Assembly (NCBI RefSeq): GCF_003003035.1
Contig: NZ_PVTS01000018.1
Coordinates: 49,971 to 113,970, forward strand
Source of the DNA: Marinilabilia salmonicolor
GTDB taxonomy: Bacteria; Bacteroidota; Bacteroidia; Bacteroidales; Marinilabiliaceae
Direction of reading: 5' to 3'
DNA length: 64,000 nucleotides
Part shown: piece after piece, positions 36,047 to 45,368 of the stretch
How the letters are laid out: every line of letters starts with the position of its first letter
Position numbering within the stretch: the stretch's first letter is position 1
Made by a program: the position numbers and the translations under genes
The notes under the pieces: model-generated
Seen by the model: the letters and a program-made list of their open reading frames with translations, nothing else
The model's database searches: none
What the model was told of the DNA's origin: nothing

Positions 36047-36183
36047 TGCAAGACCCTTTTAATAGAAAATCCGGACAACCATGACTGCTTTCCCTTTAAG
36101 ACCATGTTCCCCATTATCCCCATTGGGATTTTGAAAGAAAAGAAATGAGCCGGTCGTCCGGATTCAAGGGCTGGGTTCTTGCA
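36047..36183. repeat. Two-tier inverted repeat in a 530-base spacer
   Basis: Outer arms TGCAAGACCC (36047) and GGGTTCTTGCA (ending 36183) enclose inner arms AATCCGGAC and GTCCGGATT. The order and symmetry suggest a non-coding palindromic element. The remaining bases between the ligase start and the LytTR regulator stop (35764-36296) show no gene. Confidence 0.5.
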
Positions 36184-36296
36184 TTACAGGAGTCAAAGAT
36201 GAGCGATTATTTTGAGGAAAAAAAGCGAAAAGTCAGTGGTTTTCTGAATGATATGTTTTGTTTTCTGAATGGCAGGTTTGGACCAACGAACGAATT

Positions 36297-37037
36297 TCAA
36301 CCAAAATACTCATCCAGTATTTTCATTCCCGACTTTGAGATGTTTAATCCAACTTCCTTGTTACCGTTAAACATGATGCATTTTTTTTGAGTACGGTTGA
36401 CTTCTCTTAAAAAGGAAGTATTAATAACATGTGAGCGTGAGATTCTTAGAAAGTCGTTTGAATTGATGGTGGACAGGATTTTACCGATGTTTTGAGCCAC
36501 GTAATGGTCACTCTCTTTTTCCATCACAATCTTTGTATAAACGTGGTCTGCTTCTAAAAAGACGATATCTTTTGGATTTACCAGCAGAAAGCCCGACTGG
36601 GTATTAAATCGTATAAGTTGATGCTCCTTTTGGGGGGTGTTGTTTTCCGGTAATGGTTGTTCTGTACCCCGTGATGAGAAAGTTTTTTCAATTTTTTCGA
36701 TGCATTTCTGCAATCGATCAGGACTTACCGGTTTTAAAATGTAATCAATAATGTTGTATTCAAATGCTTTCAGTGCATATTGATCATAGGCTGAAACAAA
36801 AACAATCTGGGTAGAGCAGCGGTTTTTGTAAAGTTTTTTGGCGATATCCACCCCTGATTTCGTACCAAGATGAATGTCCAAAAAAAGGACATCGGGTCTT
36901 AACAGGGCTATTTCATCGACCAGGTTCTCAGCACAGGAAAATTTTCCGATGACTTCAAAATTGAAATAATCATTTATCATTTTGGTTAAAACGGCTAATG
37001 CACCGGGTTCATCATCAACAATTACTACTTTGTACAT
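36297..37037 (-). CDS. LytTR-family response regulator
   Basis: A 246-residue two-domain regulator. The receiver domain (about 1-120) has VIVDDE acidic residues, phosphoacceptor Asp54 in VLFLDIHLG and the conserved Lys in DYILKPVS. The LytTR DNA-binding domain (about 145-245) has LVNPKDIVFLEADHVYTKI and FLRISRSHVINTSFLREV. Such regulators usually pair with a LytS-type membrane kinase, but the neighbouring gene, 18 bases upstream, is a membrane LytTR protein without a kinase module. Confidence 0.93.
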   Translation of the reverse strand: MYKVVIVDDEPGALAVLTKMINDYFNFEVIGKFSCAENLVDEIALLRPDVLFLDIHLGTKSGVDIAKKLYKNRCSTQIVFVSAYDQYALKAFEYNIIDYILKPVSPDRLQKCIEKIEKTFSSRGTEQPLPENNTPQKEHQLIRFNTQSGFLLVNPKDIVFLEADHVYTKIVMEKESDHYVAQNIGKILSTINSNDFLRISRSHVINTSFLREVNRTQKKCIMFNGNKEVGLNISKSGMKILDEYFG

Positions 37038-37055
37038 TTGTTTTCAGGTTTCAGG

Positions 37056-37901
37056 TTATTTGTGTTTTTGATCAAAAAAATCTTTTACCAGGGTTTGGTA
37101 TCCTCTTGAGACCGGTATTTTTTCACTGTTGGGGCTTTCAATTAAAAGCCTCATAGCTGTGCCCTCTTTCTTGACCATGCTCACCCTTTTTGTGTTAACA
37201 ATGTAGGAACGATGACATCTGAGCAGGGTAGAGTTTTCGAATTTCTTTTCAATATTCTTCAGCGTATTGCGGATTAGAACCGATTTAGGTTGATTGTTGT
37301 GAAGATACTTGATGGACACATAATTGTCGGATGACTCCAGATAAAGTAAATCTTCAAGCTTTAATGAGATGCGCAGAATTCCTTTGTCATCATGAAATGA
37401 GATGAAATTTGAGGAATGCCTGACCTGATTTAAAAGATTGTTAAGCGTTATGCTTTTTTCTTTCCATGCAAAAAACAGCAATGAAATCACATAAGGAATC
37501 AATAGTATAAGAGCGGTGTTCTGAAGTGCCAGATAAAAGAGGAAACCGAAACTTCGCGGATCATGCATGGTAAACTTTTCCAGAAAAGCATACATGGCAG
37601 CCATCAGAAGTATTTCTCCGGCAATCATCAGTATGTAATAACGAATGGTAACGGGCTTTTTCTTTTTTATCAGGAACATCAGGAGTACCCTGCTCAGCAA
37701 AACCACCAGCATTCCGGCTATTACCAGCAGCCCGGAATAAAAAACAAACTCGGCAGAGCTGATGTTGTACCATTCTCCCGATCCAAACGGGCGGTATATA
37801 TTGATGAAAATATAAGCAAAAAGGGTTGCAAACAATACCTGTAATATGGTATTCTTTTTGGTGACAAAATAATCGGGTATTAGTTTTGGCCTCCTTTGCA
37901 T
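37056..37901 (-). CDS. Membrane-anchored LytTR transcription factor
   Basis: A 281-residue protein with four predicted membrane helices (about residues 20-38, 50-75, 87-107, 125-150; for example LQVLFATLFAYIFINIY and ALILLIPYVISLLFFAW) and a cytoplasmic LytTR domain (about 180-278: RISLKLEDLLYLESSDNYVSI, LLRCHRSYIVNTKRV, IPVSRGYQTLVKDFF). No His box or ATPase motifs are present, so it is not a histidine kinase. It is the first gene of a pair with the LytTR response regulator. It probably binds DNA at the membrane and is controlled by a membrane signal or by the regulator. Confidence 0.9.
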   Translation of the reverse strand: MQRRPKLIPDYFVTKKNTILQVLFATLFAYIFINIYRPFGSGEWYNISSAEFVFYSGLLVIAGMLVVLLSRVLLMFLIKKKKPVTIRYYILMIAGEILLMAAMYAFLEKFTMHDPRSFGFLFYLALQNTALILLIPYVISLLFFAWKEKSITLNNLLNQVRHSSNFISFHDDKGILRISLKLEDLLYLESSDNYVSIKYLHNNQPKSVLIRNTLKNIEKKFENSTLLRCHRSYIVNTKRVSMVKKEGTAMRLLIESPNSEKIPVSRGYQTLVKDFFDQKHK

Positions 37902-38277
37902 CCGTTTTATATTTAATTGTTTTCTATCAAAACGGGGGCTAAATTAATGATATTTGTCAGATTTTTTAAATTGATTACATGAATCTCTTTTTTGTATTCG
38001 CAAAAGCATTCACGTTTTTGATTTGTTCAGAAAAATTTTTTAGCCCTTTTTGATGATTCAAAAATAGTGATCTTTTTTCTACCAGCCTTTCTTTTTAGGA
38101 AAATGATTTCTTTTTTTAATCTGGTCCTTTTCATTCATCCCACAAGTCATGCATTCACCCCATCGCCTTTGTCAGTTATCCCAAACTGCCGTTGGTGACT
38201 ACATTGGGAGCGGATGTGTTCTTTTTTGATGTTTATTTGTAGTCAGGTAATGATTGTAAAAAACAACCTTTTGATTT
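37902..38277. other. Divergent AT-rich spacer
   Basis: The 376 bases separate the LytTR pair from the hydrolase-like gene. They are T-rich with poly-T runs and a 7-of-8 match to the -7 element (GATATTTG near 37950). No repeat, tRNA or ORF worth calling was found. Confidence 0.3.
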
Positions 38278-39432
38278 ATGGAATTGCTTTTTGAATTGCA
38301 GGAAACACTATTAAGTAAGTTTGATCTCAGGCATACGTTTGGCAGATTGGATCAAAAGGTGGTGTTTCATACTTATCCTTTCGAATCGCAATATGAAGGT
38401 TTTCCGGATGATGCATCATCCGGAGTCTCTCCTTATGGGAATTTCTTGTCCGGCAACAGTTGCAATCGTTTCTTTAGGTATGCTGTTTTTGAGCCGGTAA
38501 CGAAAAAGAAGGATGCTCATGCTATTGTCCTTCTGCACGGGTTGAACGAGCGTAAGTGGGGGAAATATCTTGCCTGGGCCTATAAACTTGCAGAATGGAC
38601 GGGAGCCCCGGTGATTTTGTTTCCTTTGGCAAATCACATGAATCGCTCTCCCGAAGCCTGGGCCTATCCACGACAGATGAGTGAGTTTGTTCGTCAACGT
38701 AAAACCTTCTTTGGTCCTATTCAAAACAGTTCATTTGCAAATGTTGCTTTGAGCAACAGGCTTGATAAAACTCCCGAGGTGTTTATCTCATCAGGGCTGC
38801 AGAGCATTCAGGATTTGGTGAAACTTACCCGGGAGATCTCGTCCGGGAACCACCCGTTGTTCCCGAAAGGAACGGAAGTTGACTTTTTTTCTTATTCCAT
38901 CGGCGCCCTGGTTACTGAAATTCTTTTGATGTCTAATCCTGACAATCTTTTCTGTTCCAGTAAGGCATTTCTCTTTTGTGGTGGTTCCACCTTTGATCAG
39001 ATGGACGGACGCTCCAAAACCATCCTGGACAATAAAGCTTACGAATCATTGTCCGAATTTGTGAAGAATTTTGAGGGCCGAAAGTCCTCCGGTAAATTAT
39101 TTGATTTGCTCAAACCCTTTGGGAACTCTGTTTTTGATGTTTTCAGGTCTATGATCTCATTTAATTATCTGCGCACGGAGCGTGAAGGGAGGCTGAAGTC
39201 GCTTGCCCACAGGATTAAGGCACTGGGGCTTTCTCTGGATAAGGTAATTCCCGGACAGGCCATATATAATACTTTTTGTAAAGGGCAGTGCACCAATGTT
39301 GCTGTAGCTGATTTTGATTTTAAATATTCGCATGAGATGCCCTTTCCAATGAATGATTTTTCCATTAAAGAGAAGGTGGAAAAAGCTTTTAACGCTGTCT
39401 TTGAAGATGCTTCCTTTTTTTTGAAGCGTTGA
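38278..39432 (+). CDS. Alpha/beta-hydrolase-like protein (DUF6051-like)
   Basis: A 384-residue cytoplasmic protein with hydrolase landmarks: AIVLLHGLNERKWGKYLAWA (about residues 81-100; oxyanion-hole His-Gly), and FFSYSIGALVTEILL (about 203-217), where Ser in SYSIG is the likely nucleophile. An insertion rich in aromatic and basic residues follows (NHMNRSPEAWAYPRQMSEF). The substrate is unknown, and the DUF6051 label is from memory of the family rather than a search. It is monocistronic with a strong terminator ~75 bases downstream. Confidence 0.75.
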   Translation: MELLFELQETLLSKFDLRHTFGRLDQKVVFHTYPFESQYEGFPDDASSGVSPYGNFLSGNSCNRFFRYAVFEPVTKKKDAHAIVLLHGLNERKWGKYLAWAYKLAEWTGAPVILFPLANHMNRSPEAWAYPRQMSEFVRQRKTFFGPIQNSSFANVALSNRLDKTPEVFISSGLQSIQDLVKLTREISSGNHPLFPKGTEVDFFSYSIGALVTEILLMSNPDNLFCSSKAFLFCGGSTFDQMDGRSKTILDNKAYESLSEFVKNFEGRKSSGKLFDLLKPFGNSVFDVFRSMISFNYLRTEREGRLKSLAHRIKALGLSLDKVIPGQAIYNTFCKGQCTNVAVADFDFKYSHEMPFPMNDFSIKEKVEKAFNAVFEDASFFLKR

Positions 39433-39508
39433 GAACTGGCTGTGTGAAGGTAATTCTTAGATATCCAGTGACTTAAAAATAAAATTTATTTCTGCTCTCC
39501 ATAAATGA

Positions 39509-39545
39509 AAAACCATTGCAAAAACGTTTGCAATGGTTTTTTTCT
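39509..39545 (+). terminator. Terminator after the hydrolase-like gene
   Basis: AACCATTGCAAA pairs perfectly with TTTGCAATGGTT around a short loop, followed by a long T run. Confidence 0.9.
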
Positions 39546-39575
39546 TTTTTGAGTAAATTTTAATGGTAAATCCAT

Positions 39576-39605
39576 TTTGCGGAAAACATTTTTTTTATAC
39601 TTTTG
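39576..39605 (+). promoter_or_regulatory. Promoter of the tRNA-Gly/tRNA-Thr unit
   Basis: TTTG (39576-39579), an 18-base spacer and TACTTTTG (39598-39605) match the Bacteroidota promoter. The predicted start near 39612 lies ~47 bases before tRNA-Gly. Confidence 0.7.
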
Positions 39606-39658
39606 CACCGCCTGACAGGGAAAGCCCGACAGGAGATCACAACAAATATTGATATAAC

Positions 39659-39731
<73 letters not shown>

Positions 39732-39758
39732 CAAAAAGAGTAATTGATAATTGATGTT

Positions 39759-39830
39759 GCCGATGTAGCTCAGTGGTAGAGCGCTTCCTTGGTAAGGAAG
39801 AGGTCACGGGTTCAACTCCCGTCATTGGCT
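39759..39830 (+). tRNA. tRNA-Thr (anticodon GGT)
   Basis: Acceptor GCCGATG pairs with CATTGGC, D-arm GCTCAGTGGTAGAGC, anticodon stem CTTCC/GGAAG with loop TTGGTAA, T-arm CGGGTTCAACTCCCG. Discriminator T; CCA is not encoded. It lies 27 bases after tRNA-Gly and shares its promoter. Confidence 0.97.
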
Positions 39831-39836
39831 CAAAAA

Positions 39837-39868
39837 AAGCCCCGCAAAACTGCAGGGCTTTTTTTTAT
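39837..39868. terminator. Bidirectional terminator between tRNA unit and protease gene
   Basis: AAGCCCCGC and GCAGGGCTT form the stem, with A-rich left and T-rich right flanks. It ends the tRNA transcript and, from the other side, the protease transcript, whose stop codon lies within its edge. Confidence 0.85.
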
Positions 39869-42800
39869 TCTCTTTGTTTGATGATCTTCAATCGTTGAAC
39901 CGCTCCTGTTTCGGACTGAAGTATCATCATGTATATGCCCGCCTTATAGTTTGAGAAGTCCCATTCTGCCGGCTCACCTCCACGGATTTGTTTTTGCTCG
40001 ACCTGTGTACCCGTTAGATCAAAAAGTGAAATGTTAAAAACAGTGTTTGGAAGGTGTTGGATGGTAGCCTTTGATTTTACAGGATTTGGAAATACGGTAA
40101 TCTTTTCTGATGATTCCTGTTGAATACTTGAACTGGCTACTGCCATTGTTACGTTAATCGTGCTGTTGGATGTGGTATTTACGGTGTCCTGATAATCATT
40201 GAACTCCAGAGCTGAAATAACGTATTCCATTCCTGTTCTTATGGGGACTTTAGTAAAGACGACCTTTCCGTTTTCGTCTGTTGTCTTTGTTGTGTTATTG
40301 AAATTTACACTGGCTCCCTGAATAGCAACTCCCGTATCATCTTTTACTTCAAATGTGATGGTATATCCTGTTTCTGCCCATACCACGTTCGAGAACTCCG
40401 ATTCCATGCCTGTATATGGGTAAAGTGCTTTTACCTTATATTCATAATCTGAGAGGCCATCCAGCACCTCGCTAAAGTTTATATTGGCAAATCCGGTTCG
40501 ATGCCCGATCTCAACATGGTCTCTGTAAACAGCGTATTCAATGTTTCCGGAATAGAACATGGGAATGGGATCCGTGTTTGATTTTTGTGTTCTTGCGGTT
40601 GTTTGCTCTTTGTTGCTTATTTCCCTATCTGCCCTGGGGGTTTTGCTGATTTTTGGTGATACAGGGAAGACAGGCGTGGGGTCTGTATCCAATGCACCCT
40701 GCTCGGGCCCTACAATAATGTCATCCAGGAGTAGTATGAATGTATCCGTTCCTTTGTTTTGAACTGCTATTTCAACGGTTTGTCCGATGAAGTCGGCAAG
40801 GCTGTATTCAAAGCGTGTCCAGGAAACCGGTACCGAAAAGTCTGTTCCGGAGAGAGATGTCCAGGCGGATTCACCGGCAAGTCTGATTTTGATCTCAATA
40901 ACTTCATTGCCCCATGTTTGAGTACCTGAGGCGTTTGCCAGTGTTCTGGCAACGAGAGAGAAGAAATCTCCCTCTTTAACTTTAAACGGAGGAGATATCA
41001 GCCAGTCATCGCTTTGTGTACCTTGTGCGGCAAATGCGGCCAGTACTTTGCTGCCCGACCATGCAGTGATGTTGTACTCCATCTGCAGCAGATTCTCATC
41101 ATAGACATCCAGTATCATATATGCCATGGGATTTTGCTCATTGGGCCAGGTAAGTGTGTAGATGCCATAGGTGGGCGCCAGATCCCTGTCTTCAAAAGTC
41201 CATCCGGTAATACTGGTGGAGAAACTCTGATAATTTTCAAAGTTTTCATTAATGACAGGTTCCCATTGTAAATTGACGGTTTTATAGTCAACAGTTGCTG
41301 TCAGAGATGTTGGGGCCAATGGTGTGAAGGGCGACAATTCCAGTGTAATTGTTTGTGAGGAAGAAGGAATAAACCGGGCTGATTTTCCGTAAAACCCATC
41401 TGCACTTACATCCACGTGTGTGAATTTCTCATGGTGTTTTACCTGCCGGGTAATTTTACCGGTTGCATCTGTGAGAATGGTATCTCCTTCAAATATTACA
41501 CCGGCATCCGACAGAGGGTTGGTTGCTTCATCATGTACCTCAAAGGTAATGTCGTAAAAGACATCTTCTGTGGATAGTATGTAAGTTGCAGGATTGAGCT
41601 GATAACACAAATTACTTTCGTTGTATTCATAAAACTGAAGGTAATAGTCTGTGGTGTGCTCCAGACCTGAAAGCGAGATCTGATTTCCCGGTCCGTTGTA
41701 AAGGACGTAAGTGTTGTTTCCGATGTTGTCACCTGCTCCAAACTCTGCGTTGGCAGTATAAGTGGTTCCGTTGGCTGGTAAATCAACAATGTTGGCATCT
41801 TTGCGTGCAAGGATCATCAGGGCATCACCATTTCCGCGGGTCCATGAGAGGTCGGCCGAAATTTTGGTGATATTGGATGTCGCTATGTTCGCAGGGGCAA
41901 TATCGGGCTTTGCCTGACAAGCTGTACTGTTCATCACTTCCACCATGTCGAGACCAATTCCGTATCCGTAATTGGAGATGCCTTCAAAAGCTATTTCACA
42001 TGGTTCTGAATAGGGAAGTTCCAGAGCACGGGCTGTCCACTCCCCAATGTCATCGGTGTAGTGAACCAGTTCTTCCCAAACTCCGGTGCTCAATGGTCGG
42101 ATTAAAACCCTTAGTTCGTCCTGATCGGGTGCCCATAAGGGTTGCAGGTGTCTGAACTTCAAAGTGTATTTTTCTCCCGATTCCAGATTGAGAACCGGGG
42201 ATATGAGACGGGTTGTTTTGGGGATGGAAGTCTTCTGAAAAAAAGATGTATATGCACTTCCCGAGTATGCCGGTACAGCCATTTCTGAGACGTAAAGTGT
42301 GGTAAAGTCCCAACTGTTGGTTCCGGAAATAAATTCCTGTCTCCAGTTTTGAAGTCCGGCTTCGAAATCGTCCTGCCAGGGAAATGTTGAAACAGGGGCC
42401 GATTTAGTGGTGGCACTGCTCCTCAGGCTTTGAGAATAGGTAGTGCCCTTGTCGCTCCAGATGGCATAATGGTATTCTGAGGAGGCATTCAGGTTATCAT
42501 GGATGAATTCCTGAACCGAGTTGCCATAATAAAGAACAGTTCCTCCTCCTTCTATGGCATCGTCCGGGTTGTATGTGGTGCCATTCACGGGCACTCCAAA
42601 TGTGTCGGATGTGTTCCATGCCAGCAAAACAGGTAGCTCAGAATTGTCCTGTATTCCCGGAGTCCAGCTCAGAGAAATGCTTTTGTCATCTGTCCCTACT
42701 GCTGAAAAGGTAAGTGGAGAACCATCCTGGAAAGACATGAAATCAAAATGTATGGTTTCGCTGACTTGTGTAATTCCCGTGATGCTCCGGTTGAATCCTT

Positions 42801-44298
42801 CACCGCTCCACGTAGTCATGGCCGGATCGCTGGTGTCTGTGAGCTCCGTAACATTGGCTGTTCCCGGGAAAGGACAGGAGGCATCATTGATGATATGATT
42901 GGCCGCAATGGGATAAAACCCCTGATGGTGGTCTATATTGATGGTGTTTGAGTATCTTCTGTCAGCAATCAGGTTGCCATCAGCATGATAAACCAGCATC
43001 CCTTCTGAATAGAGGTGTGAATCAAAGCCTGTTTTTCGACGATTTTCAATGAGCAGATATTCATTTTCCACCGGACTGTTGACCCGCAGCACCTGCCTGG
43101 AGGAGATGACTGGTTCCAGAGAGACGGATTGGGGGGATTCAATGACTGTTACATCTACCCAGTCCAGATCGGCTTTTGAAAAGGGATTGTGGTGGGCCGG
43201 TGAGGCTCCGTAGGGGAAACCGTTATAGGTACCACCTGCCATTATGTCCCAGCGACCGGTTCCGTCGTGCTGACCGTCGGTGTCTTCATTGATGTCGTAA
43301 AAATCCGGGAGTCCCAGGTTGTGTCCGAATTCATGGCACATTACACCGATGGTGTTCATTTGACCATCCGGAGATCTGAGTTCGGGTTGTACGGTGTATT
43401 GATCTACAACGACTCCGTTCAATGTCCGTTCGGTTGTTCCTATTCCTGCTGAAGAGAAAGAGTATGAGTGTGACCAGATATCATTTTCGTTGCCGGTCAC
43501 TTCCTGCCCGGGTCCCTGATGGATGATAGCTATTCCTTCCACAACACCGTCGCCGTCATTGTCGAACTGTGAAAAATCAATCCCCTGCTCTGAGGCTGCT
43601 TTTATGGCATGCAGGGCAAACTCACTCCATTTTGCTTCCGGGCCGTAATAATCATGGCTTCCGGGGACCGTAACCCAATCGGTTACAGTGGTGGTGATAC
43701 TCAGATTACCCCCGCTGACTTCCTCGTAATAATCTTTAAAACTTCCGGTACCATTGTATCCCGGGAGGTTCATGAAATCATCGAAAGAAGATTGCAGATA
43801 GGAGGGGGAAGTGTCAGCAAAGTTTACCAGTATCAATAAAAGATTGGGGCTTCCGGTGGTAGGGAAGTAGGTGCTCATTATGGAGCTTTTTAACGCTCCG
43901 GAGTATTTGGAGGATCTCTTTTTTAAATAGTTTTCCCGTGAAACACCTATGTTTCTGGGGGTACCGGAGAGAAAATTTATTTCAGTTGTGGCTCTTTTAT
44001 CCGGATTGGAGGCTTTAATACCGGAGGCTGCAATTTCACCCGATTTTAGTTGCGTTGCATATTCAAAGATGCCTTTTTTGTTTCTGACAATGCGAAAACC
44101 GTCTGTTGTGGTTGTCCAGTTGTACCATTCATCGCCGTGCTGCCGGATTGTAAGCACCGATCCATCCGGTTGCCTTATTTCCTGCGGATAGGGAAACGCC
44201 CCGACAGCCAGGGCGCCAAAGGACATAAAGAATAATTGAAGAATTATCAGTATTGGTGTTAAAAAGAAAGTTTTTTTGCCGGTAAAAATCGCCCCCAT
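39865..44298 (-). CDS. Secreted M6-type metalloprotease with type IX secretion domain
   Basis: A 1477-residue extracellular protease. I start at the ATG at 44298, which opens a signal peptide (GKKTFFLTPILIILQLFFMS); the ATG at 44385 lies inside the predicted promoter. The M6 (immune-inhibitor-A-like) domain has zinc motif HEFGHNLGLPDFYD (His322, His326) and NENDIWSHSYSF. After it come a jelly-roll/MAM-like part, fibronectin-III-like repeats (PTSLTATVDYKTVNLQWEP), a carboxypeptidase-regulatory-like repeat (VKDDTGVAIQGASVNFNNTT) and the C-terminal sorting domain (ITVFPNPVKSKATIQ...GIYMMILQSETGAVQRLKI) recognised by the T9SS. Expected fate: surface attachment or release, protein degradation outside the cell. 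None of the T9SS machinery genes are in the window. Confidence 0.92.
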   Translation of the reverse strand: MGAIFTGKKTFFLTPILIILQLFFMSFGALAVGAFPYPQEIRQPDGSVLTIRQHGDEWYNWTTTTDGFRIVRNKKGIFEYATQLKSGEIAASGIKASNPDKRATTEINFLSGTPRNIGVSRENYLKKRSSKYSGALKSSIMSTYFPTTGSPNLLLILVNFADTSPSYLQSSFDDFMNLPGYNGTGSFKDYYEEVSGGNLSITTTVTDWVTVPGSHDYYGPEAKWSEFALHAIKAASEQGIDFSQFDNDGDGVVEGIAIIHQGPGQEVTGNENDIWSHSYSFSSAGIGTTERTLNGVVVDQYTVQPELRSPDGQMNTIGVMCHEFGHNLGLPDFYDINEDTDGQHDGTGRWDIMAGGTYNGFPYGASPAHHNPFSKADLDWVDVTVIESPQSVSLEPVISSRQVLRVNSPVENEYLLIENRRKTGFDSHLYSEGMLVYHADGNLIADRRYSNTINIDHHQGFYPIAANHIINDASCPFPGTANVTELTDTSDPAMTTWSGEGFNRSITGITQVSETIHFDFMSFQDGSPLTFSAVGTDDKSISLSWTPGIQDNSELPVLLAWNTSDTFGVPVNGTTYNPDDAIEGGGTVLYYGNSVQEFIHDNLNASSEYHYAIWSDKGTTYSQSLRSSATTKSAPVSTFPWQDDFEAGLQNWRQEFISGTNSWDFTTLYVSEMAVPAYSGSAYTSFFQKTSIPKTTRLISPVLNLESGEKYTLKFRHLQPLWAPDQDELRVLIRPLSTGVWEELVHYTDDIGEWTARALELPYSEPCEIAFEGISNYGYGIGLDMVEVMNSTACQAKPDIAPANIATSNITKISADLSWTRGNGDALMILARKDANIVDLPANGTTYTANAEFGAGDNIGNNTYVLYNGPGNQISLSGLEHTTDYYLQFYEYNESNLCYQLNPATYILSTEDVFYDITFEVHDEATNPLSDAGVIFEGDTILTDATGKITRQVKHHEKFTHVDVSADGFYGKSARFIPSSSQTITLELSPFTPLAPTSLTATVDYKTVNLQWEPVINENFENYQSFSTSITGWTFEDRDLAPTYGIYTLTWPNEQNPMAYMILDVYDENLLQMEYNITAWSGSKVLAAFAAQGTQSDDWLISPPFKVKEGDFFSLVARTLANASGTQTWGNEVIEIKIRLAGESAWTSLSGTDFSVPVSWTRFEYSLADFIGQTVEIAVQNKGTDTFILLLDDIIVGPEQGALDTDPTPVFPVSPKISKTPRADREISNKEQTTARTQKSNTDPIPMFYSGNIEYAVYRDHVEIGHRTGFANINFSEVLDGLSDYEYKVKALYPYTGMESEFSNVVWAETGYTITFEVKDDTGVAIQGASVNFNNTTKTTDENGKVVFTKVPIRTGMEYVISALEFNDYQDTVNTTSNSTINVTMAVASSSIQQESSEKITVFPNPVKSKATIQHLPNTVFNISLFDLTGTQVEQKQIRGGEPAEWDFSNYKAGIYMMILQSETGAVQRLKIIKQRE

Positions 44299-44382
44299 GT
44301 TCTTTTGATTCTTAGCTGTTTGAAAAATCATTCCCACTATTTGTTGAAGAACAGATCTTTTATGAAACCTTATAAAAAGCAT

Positions 44383-44398
44383 CAAATATATACCTTTG
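44383..44398. promoter_or_regulatory. Back-to-back -7 elements of the protease and permease genes
   Basis: TACCTTTG (44391-44398, plus) and, directly abutting it, TATATTTG on the minus strand (44383-44390) both match TAnnTTTG exactly. Predicted starts are near 44405 for the DMT permease and near 44376 for the protease. Neither has a clean -33 TTTG. Confidence 0.5.
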
Positions 44399-44441
44399 TA
44401 AACGATTTAGGGCAAAAAAAGTTCCAAAACAAATAAAGCGA

Positions 44442-45359
44442 ATGATCTCAAAATTAAAGAGTACCACTTTTCTGGCCATTCTGGCCTGTCTGCTATGGTC
44501 CACTGCATTTGTGGGGATCAAAATAGGACTGGAATATACGACACCTATGCAGTTTGCGGGAACCCGTTTTTTCCTTTCGGGCCTTATGATTTTGCCGCTG
44601 GTGGCATCGTGGAAAAGATTATGGAAAGACCTTAAGACGCACTTTCCGGTATTTTTGAAGATTGCTTTCTTTCAAACCTTTGTGTTGTACACGCTTTTTT
44701 ATCAGGGTATAAACCTGGTTGAAGGAGCTACAACTGCCATTATTATCGGCTCGCAACCGCTATTTACGGCTCTGGTGGCTCATGTTACCATGAAGAACGA
44801 TCTGTTGACCATGCGGAAGTTCAGAACCATAGCCATTGGAATTGTCGGAATTGTTCTGGTGGCGCTCGAAAAGGGGTTGAGTTTCTCCGGCAATACGCTG
44901 TTTGGCCAATTGGCAGGTATAGGCATGCTGGTTCTGGCCAATATTGCTTCCGGCTACGGCAATGTTTTGGTCAGTAAACAGAGTGATTTGAATATTTCGC
45001 CCGTGGGGCTGAGCTCTGTTCAATTAATTATGGGCGGGGCCGCACTTTTTGGAGTTTCTTTACTGGTAGAGCAACCCTTCCGGGGTTTTGCGTTTGAATG
45101 GCCATACTATGCCTCACTCTTCTGGTTGAGTTTTTTATCTGCAGCAGCTTTTTCTTTGTGGTTCACCCTCCTGAACCGGCCGGGTGTAAAAGTCTCTGAT
45201 CTGAATATCTGGAAATTTATTATCCCTGTTTTCGGAGCTTTCTTTAGCTGGCTGATTATCCCTGATGAGGTACCCTCTGTTTTGCAAATATCCGGAATGC
45301 TTTTCATCGGTTTATCACTGGTTTTGTATAACCTCCAAAACCGTAAAAAGCGATTGTGA
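44442..45359 (+). CDS. DMT-superfamily (EamA) permease
   Basis: A 305-residue inner-membrane protein with ten predicted helices formed by two EamA repeats. The first repeat has LAILACLLWSTAFVGIKIGLEYTTPMQFAGTRFFLSGLMILPLV and the second ends FIIPVFGAFFSWLIIPDEVPSVLQISGMLFIGLSLVLY. Members export amino acids, metabolites or drugs; no substrate can be assigned. It is divergent from the protease and convergent with the sensor kinase gene, with nine bases between stops. Confidence 0.9.
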   Translation: MISKLKSTTFLAILACLLWSTAFVGIKIGLEYTTPMQFAGTRFFLSGLMILPLVASWKRLWKDLKTHFPVFLKIAFFQTFVLYTLFYQGINLVEGATTAIIIGSQPLFTALVAHVTMKNDLLTMRKFRTIAIGIVGIVLVALEKGLSFSGNTLFGQLAGIGMLVLANIASGYGNVLVSKQSDLNISPVGLSSVQLIMGGAALFGVSLLVEQPFRGFAFEWPYYASLFWLSFLSAAAFSLWFTLLNRPGVKVSDLNIWKFIIPVFGAFFSWLIIPDEVPSVLQISGMLFIGLSLVLYNLQNRKKRL

Positions 45360-45368
45360 AACAGTTTT

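Noticed and set aside
44299..44385. Earlier ATG (44385) for the M6 protease
   Set aside because: The extra 29 residues do not form a signal peptide and the codon overlaps the predicted -7 element at 44383-44390.
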